Both the position numbers and the translations under genes were made by a program. A DNA stretch of 8,671 bases, taken from positions 2,523 through 11,193 of the forward strand of contig DDSV01000031.1 of assembly GCA_002344215.1 (NCBI GenBank), in the 5' to 3' direction. Under the pieces are notes generated by a model, which made no database searches, had not been told where the DNA came from, and saw only the letters and a program-made list of their open reading frames with translations. This stretch comes from Akkermansiaceae bacterium UBA2381. Lineage in GTDB: Bacteria > Verrucomicrobiota > Verrucomicrobiia > Verrucomicrobiales > DEV007. This document shows, piece by piece, positions 7,346 through 8,671 of this stretch; within the stretch, counting starts at the first letter, position 1; each line of letters begins with the position of its first letter.

Positions 7346-7612
7346 ATGGAAGAATCCACTACAAACGGGAAAATCTGCCCGATCTGTGATGCCAATCTTG
7401 AGGACGCTGTAGCCGTGGTAGATCCGGGATTTATTCTTCCTCCATTCGGAATGCTTTGGCCATGTTTGAAATTTCGTCGTAGGAAAGGAAAGAAATGGAT
7501 ACGGTTCCTTTCCGTCTGGAAATCCACCCACGCCCTCCACTGCAAAAATTGCGGTGCACTCATACTTGCCCCGTCGGATAGTCGGCATCTAAAACTTATT
7601 CGAGGCAACTAG
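7346..7612 (+). CDS. Cassette 1: small zinc-ribbon-like protein of unknown function
   Basis: I do not recognise this 88-aa protein. It has two Cys pairs, CPIC (11-14) and CKNC (66-69), spaced as in zinc-ribbon proteins where four cysteines hold one zinc ion. Between them is a hydrophobic stretch (GFILPPFGMLWPCLKF, about 28-43) and then a basic cluster (RRRKGKK, 44-50), so nucleic-acid or protein binding is possible but unproven. The frame is open upstream to 7292 (106 aa), but ATG 7346 was preferred because it lies just inside the inferred cassette start at 7335, as in the other cassettes, and 7292 would place the start codon outside the cassette. The stop codon TAG lies 28 nt before the attC element. 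Expression would depend on a promoter upstream in the attI region. Confidence 0.7.
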   Translation: MEESTTNGKICPICDANLEDAVAVVDPGFILPPFGMLWPCLKFRRRKGKKWIRFLSVWKSTHALHCKNCGALILAPSDSRHLKLIRGN

Positions 7613-7640
7613 AACTGCCGACGAGGACTTCAAAATCCCG

Positions 7641-7767
7641 GCACAACAAGCCGGCGATGGACAAGCCCGATCCCGTTCCCAGTTGATTGACATCCCTGAT
7701 TCGAATCATTATCCTCCCATTGAGCCCGCGCTCCCGGATCGAGCTCGCCATGCCTCAAGCGTTAGGT
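7641..7767 (+). other. attC site 1 (long, 127 bp)
   Basis: The 3' core GTTAGGT (7761-7767) matches GTTRRRY exactly and is preceded by TCAAGC, the usual attC context. The 5' core is probably GCACAAC (7641-7647; one mismatch to RYYYAAC). Between them, GGC-g-ATGG (7653-7660) pairs with CCATGCC (7748-7754), leaving one extrahelical G. After a small internal loop, AGCCCGATCC (7664-7673) pairs with GGATCGAGCT (7736-7745) with one mismatch. The central part contains the perfect palindrome TGATTCGAATCA (7697-7708). Extrahelical bases in an imperfect stem are what IntI recognises on folded single-stranded attC. Exchange is inferred between 7761 and 7762. Confidence 0.75.
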
Positions 7768-7775
7768 CGAAAAAT

Positions 7776-8045
7776 ATGGACCCAAAAGATTTCGAACGAT
7801 TTGCGAAAGCCCATGACGGCGAAGTCGTGCTTGTCAAATTTTCCGACGGAGGTAACAGCTTATTTAAAATATACTCGTCTGACGATTCCGGTGGGGTTGA
7901 ATTTTACCAGGTCGAGGTTGATCCGCAGGAACTCCCGATTGGAGGTACTCCATATGGCTTCGATTCCAACTATGTTGAAGACCTCATTCCCCTCGTCGAT
8001 GAAAAGGTCTGGCCAAACCAATCGCCAACAAAACCAAGCACCTAA
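7776..8045 (+). CDS. Cassette 2: acidic 89-aa protein of unknown function
   Basis: I recognise no family. The protein starts MDPKDFERFAKAHDGE, is rich in Asp/Glu, and alternates short hydrophobic stretches (EVVLVKF, LFKIY, VEFYQVEV) that suggest a small beta-rich soluble fold, with a low-complexity NQSPTKPST tail. No signal peptide or membrane segment is visible. ATG 7776 was chosen because it lies 14 nt after the cassette start at 7762. The frame is open back to a TTG at 7683, but that lies within the preceding attC. The TAA stop sits inside the 5' core of attC 2 (CCTAAC), a common arrangement in compact cassettes, which supports this as the real gene of the cassette. AGG in the attC core may act as a weak ribosome binding site. 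Confidence 0.75.
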   Translation: MDPKDFERFAKAHDGEVVLVKFSDGGNSLFKIYSSDDSGGVEFYQVEVDPQELPIGGTPYGFDSNYVEDLIPLVDEKVWPNQSPTKPST

Positions 8046-8097
8046 CAAATCGCGACAGGGAAGGGCTTGCAGCCCTCCCCGGCGCTCTACGTTCGCG
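8040..8097 (+). other. attC site 2 (58 bp)
   Basis: The 5' core ACCTAAC (8040-8046) matches RYYYAAC exactly and contains the stop codon of the preceding gene. The central hairpin is GGG-a-AGGGCT, loop TGC, AGCCCT-CCC, with an extrahelical A. GCG (8052-8054) pairs with CGC (8082-8084) in the outer part. The 3' core is GTTCGCG (8091-8097); only the essential GTT and little else fits GTTRRRY, so this end is degenerate. Exchange is inferred between 8091 and 8092. Confidence 0.7.
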
Positions 8098-8118
8098 CCA
8101 ACTTCTCTCCGTACAAAA

Positions 8119-8559
8119 ATGCGTTTACGTCTCCCACGATCAGCCACCGGCAGGCTCCTTTGTGGATTGGCTGCTCTCCCGATCATCGGGGCCATTACGT
8201 GTGCGGTCATCGATCAATTTCGCTACGCAAACCCGTCGGCAGCTTTCACAGCGATAACTGGAAGGGAGTTACCTTCAGGCGTCAGCGCCACGCAATATGG
8301 ACACCAGATGACGGATGCCGTGCTCCACACGACCCATTACTGGATCCTCCGGGGGAACGCCGCCAGTCTACGCAACGTTGTTCGTGGAACCGGTTTCGCT
8401 GAGTCGGGAGACGCTAGATACATGCTACCAAATATGAAGGCACTGTTCGGCCTGGCTCTCGGAGAATCTGATGTCATCACCGGGTTTGAGTGGGAGCTTG
8501 ATCGTGACAGATGGTATTGCATTTTTCGAGACGAGAAGACAGCATTGTACGCCCACTGA
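8119..8559 (+). CDS. Cassette 3: 146-aa membrane-anchored or exported protein, unknown
   Basis: I do not recognise the family. The N-terminus is basic (MRLRLPRSATGR) and is followed by a hydrophobic segment at about 13-31 (LLCGLAALPIIGAITCAVI), typical of a signal peptide or a single membrane anchor with the C-terminus outside the cytoplasm. No proper lipobox was found before Cys15 or Cys28. The rest (about 35-146) is a soluble domain with LPSGVSATQYGHQMTDAVLHTTHYWILRG-like sequence (split: LPSGVSATQYG, then HTTHYWILRG) and a C-terminal part rich in Trp and acidic residues (FEWELDRDRWYCIFRDEK). ATG 8119 is 27 nt after the cassette start at 8092; the frame extends far upstream, but only through attC 2 and cassette 2 in another frame. 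It ends 34 nt before attC 3. Codon use is more even than in gltB, in keeping with acquisition. Confidence 0.75.
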   Translation: MRLRLPRSATGRLLCGLAALPIIGAITCAVIDQFRYANPSAAFTAITGRELPSGVSATQYGHQMTDAVLHTTHYWILRGNAASLRNVVRGTGFAESGDARYMLPNMKALFGLALGESDVITGFEWELDRDRWYCIFRDEKTALYAH

Positions 8560-8593
8560 GCCCTCCTTCACCGATGGCACACCCCCTCGAACA

Positions 8594-8656
8594 ATCCAAC
8601 GCGAACAAAAGTCGGCAGGCAACGGCTTCGCCGTCGCCTGCGACCTAACGTTAGCT
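8594..8656 (+). other. attC site 3 (63 bp)
   Basis: The 5' core ATCCAAC (8594-8600) fits RYYYAAC. The 3' core GTTAGCT (8650-8656) fits GTTRRRY except one base. The hairpin between them is strong: GTC-g-GCAGGC, A/C mismatch, ACGGC, loop TTC, GCCGT, GCCTGC-GAC (8611-8644), with G8614 extrahelical. This is close to textbook attC form. Exchange is inferred between 8650 and 8651. Confidence 0.85.
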
Positions 8657-8662
8657 CCAGAA

Positions 8663-8671
8663 ATGAACAAA
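8663..8671 (+). CDS. Start of a fourth cassette gene (cut by the window edge)
   Basis: ATG-AAC-AAA begins 12 nt after the inferred exchange point of attC 3, the same position as in the other cassettes. Only three codons are visible, so nothing can be said about the product. Confidence 0.4.

Larger units (their letters stand above)
5677..8671. mobile_element. Integron: integrase, attI region and start of a cassette array
   Basis: An IntI-type integrase gene faces left. A cassette array faces right from its 5' side, the usual integron layout. Inferred cassettes run 7335-7761, 7762-8091 and 8092-8650, with a fourth starting at 8651. Each carries one short gene that begins soon after the cassette start and stops shortly before, or inside, an attC-like palindrome. 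Cassette genes use codons unlike the neighbouring gltB, as expected for acquired cassettes. The array continues past the right edge, so its size is unknown. No resistance gene, transposon ends or sul/qac-type conserved segment is visible, which suggests a sedentary chromosomal integron and not a clinical mobile one. Confidence 0.85.

Noticed and set aside
7715..7726. CCCATTGAGCC resembling part of Vibrio VCR attC repeats
   Set aside because: Only about 11 bases agree and the surrounding attC sequence does not; likely coincidence.
7687..8118. Long in-frame upstream extension of the cassette 3 gene
   Set aside because: It would run through attC 1, the cassette 2 gene in another frame and attC 2; cassette structure supports the start at 8119.
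7051..8671. CRISPR array or tRNA gene
   Set aside because: No regularly spaced direct repeats and no cloverleaf or TTC-loop signature were found; the palindromes here differ from one another and fit attC.

Overview
The window looks like chromosomal DNA of a GC-rich bacterium (the glutamate synthase genes are strongly G+C-biased at third codon positions). The style of both glutamate synthases and the N-terminally extended integron integrase remind me of Verrucomicrobiota/Opitutales-type genomes, but that is a recollection of family style, not a search result.

Region 1 (1-842, minus strand): the 5' part of a gene for a glutamate synthase large subunit. It is cut by the left window edge and has an intact N-terminal glutamine amidotransferase start with catalytic Cys27. 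Region 2 (843-1231): a divergent intergenic region of 389 bp. It holds a terminator-like hairpin facing the leftward gene, a nested inverted repeat of about 127 bp with a perfect 11-bp arm, and a possible H-type pseudoknot just before the rightward start codon. Region 3 (1232-5794, plus strand): a complete second glutamate synthase large subunit (1520 aa), paralogous to the first. It lacks the loop typical of ferredoxin-dependent enzymes, so it should need a GltD partner, but gltD does not follow it.

Region 4 (5677-8671): an integron. The integrase gene (minus strand, start 7050) has the IntI-specific extra domain and the full tyrosine-recombinase catalytic set. Its last ~39 codons run antisense through the 3' end of gltB. 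Divergent from it lie a putative attI/promoter region (7051-7345) and then a cassette array. Cassette 1 encodes a CxxC...CxxC zinc-ribbon-like 88-aa protein. Cassette 2 encodes an acidic 89-aa protein. Cassette 3 encodes a 146-aa protein with one N-terminal membrane segment or signal. A fourth cassette starts at the right edge. Each cassette ends in an imperfect palindrome with attC architecture (R'' ... hairpin with extrahelical base ... GTT-containing R'), and cassette genes begin 12-28 nt after the inferred recombination points. The three cassette products are unrecognised and are the most likely source of new biology. The other notable points are the integron/gltB overlap and the structured gltB leader.

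Most other long open frames here are antisense shadows of the gltB genes and intI and were left out.
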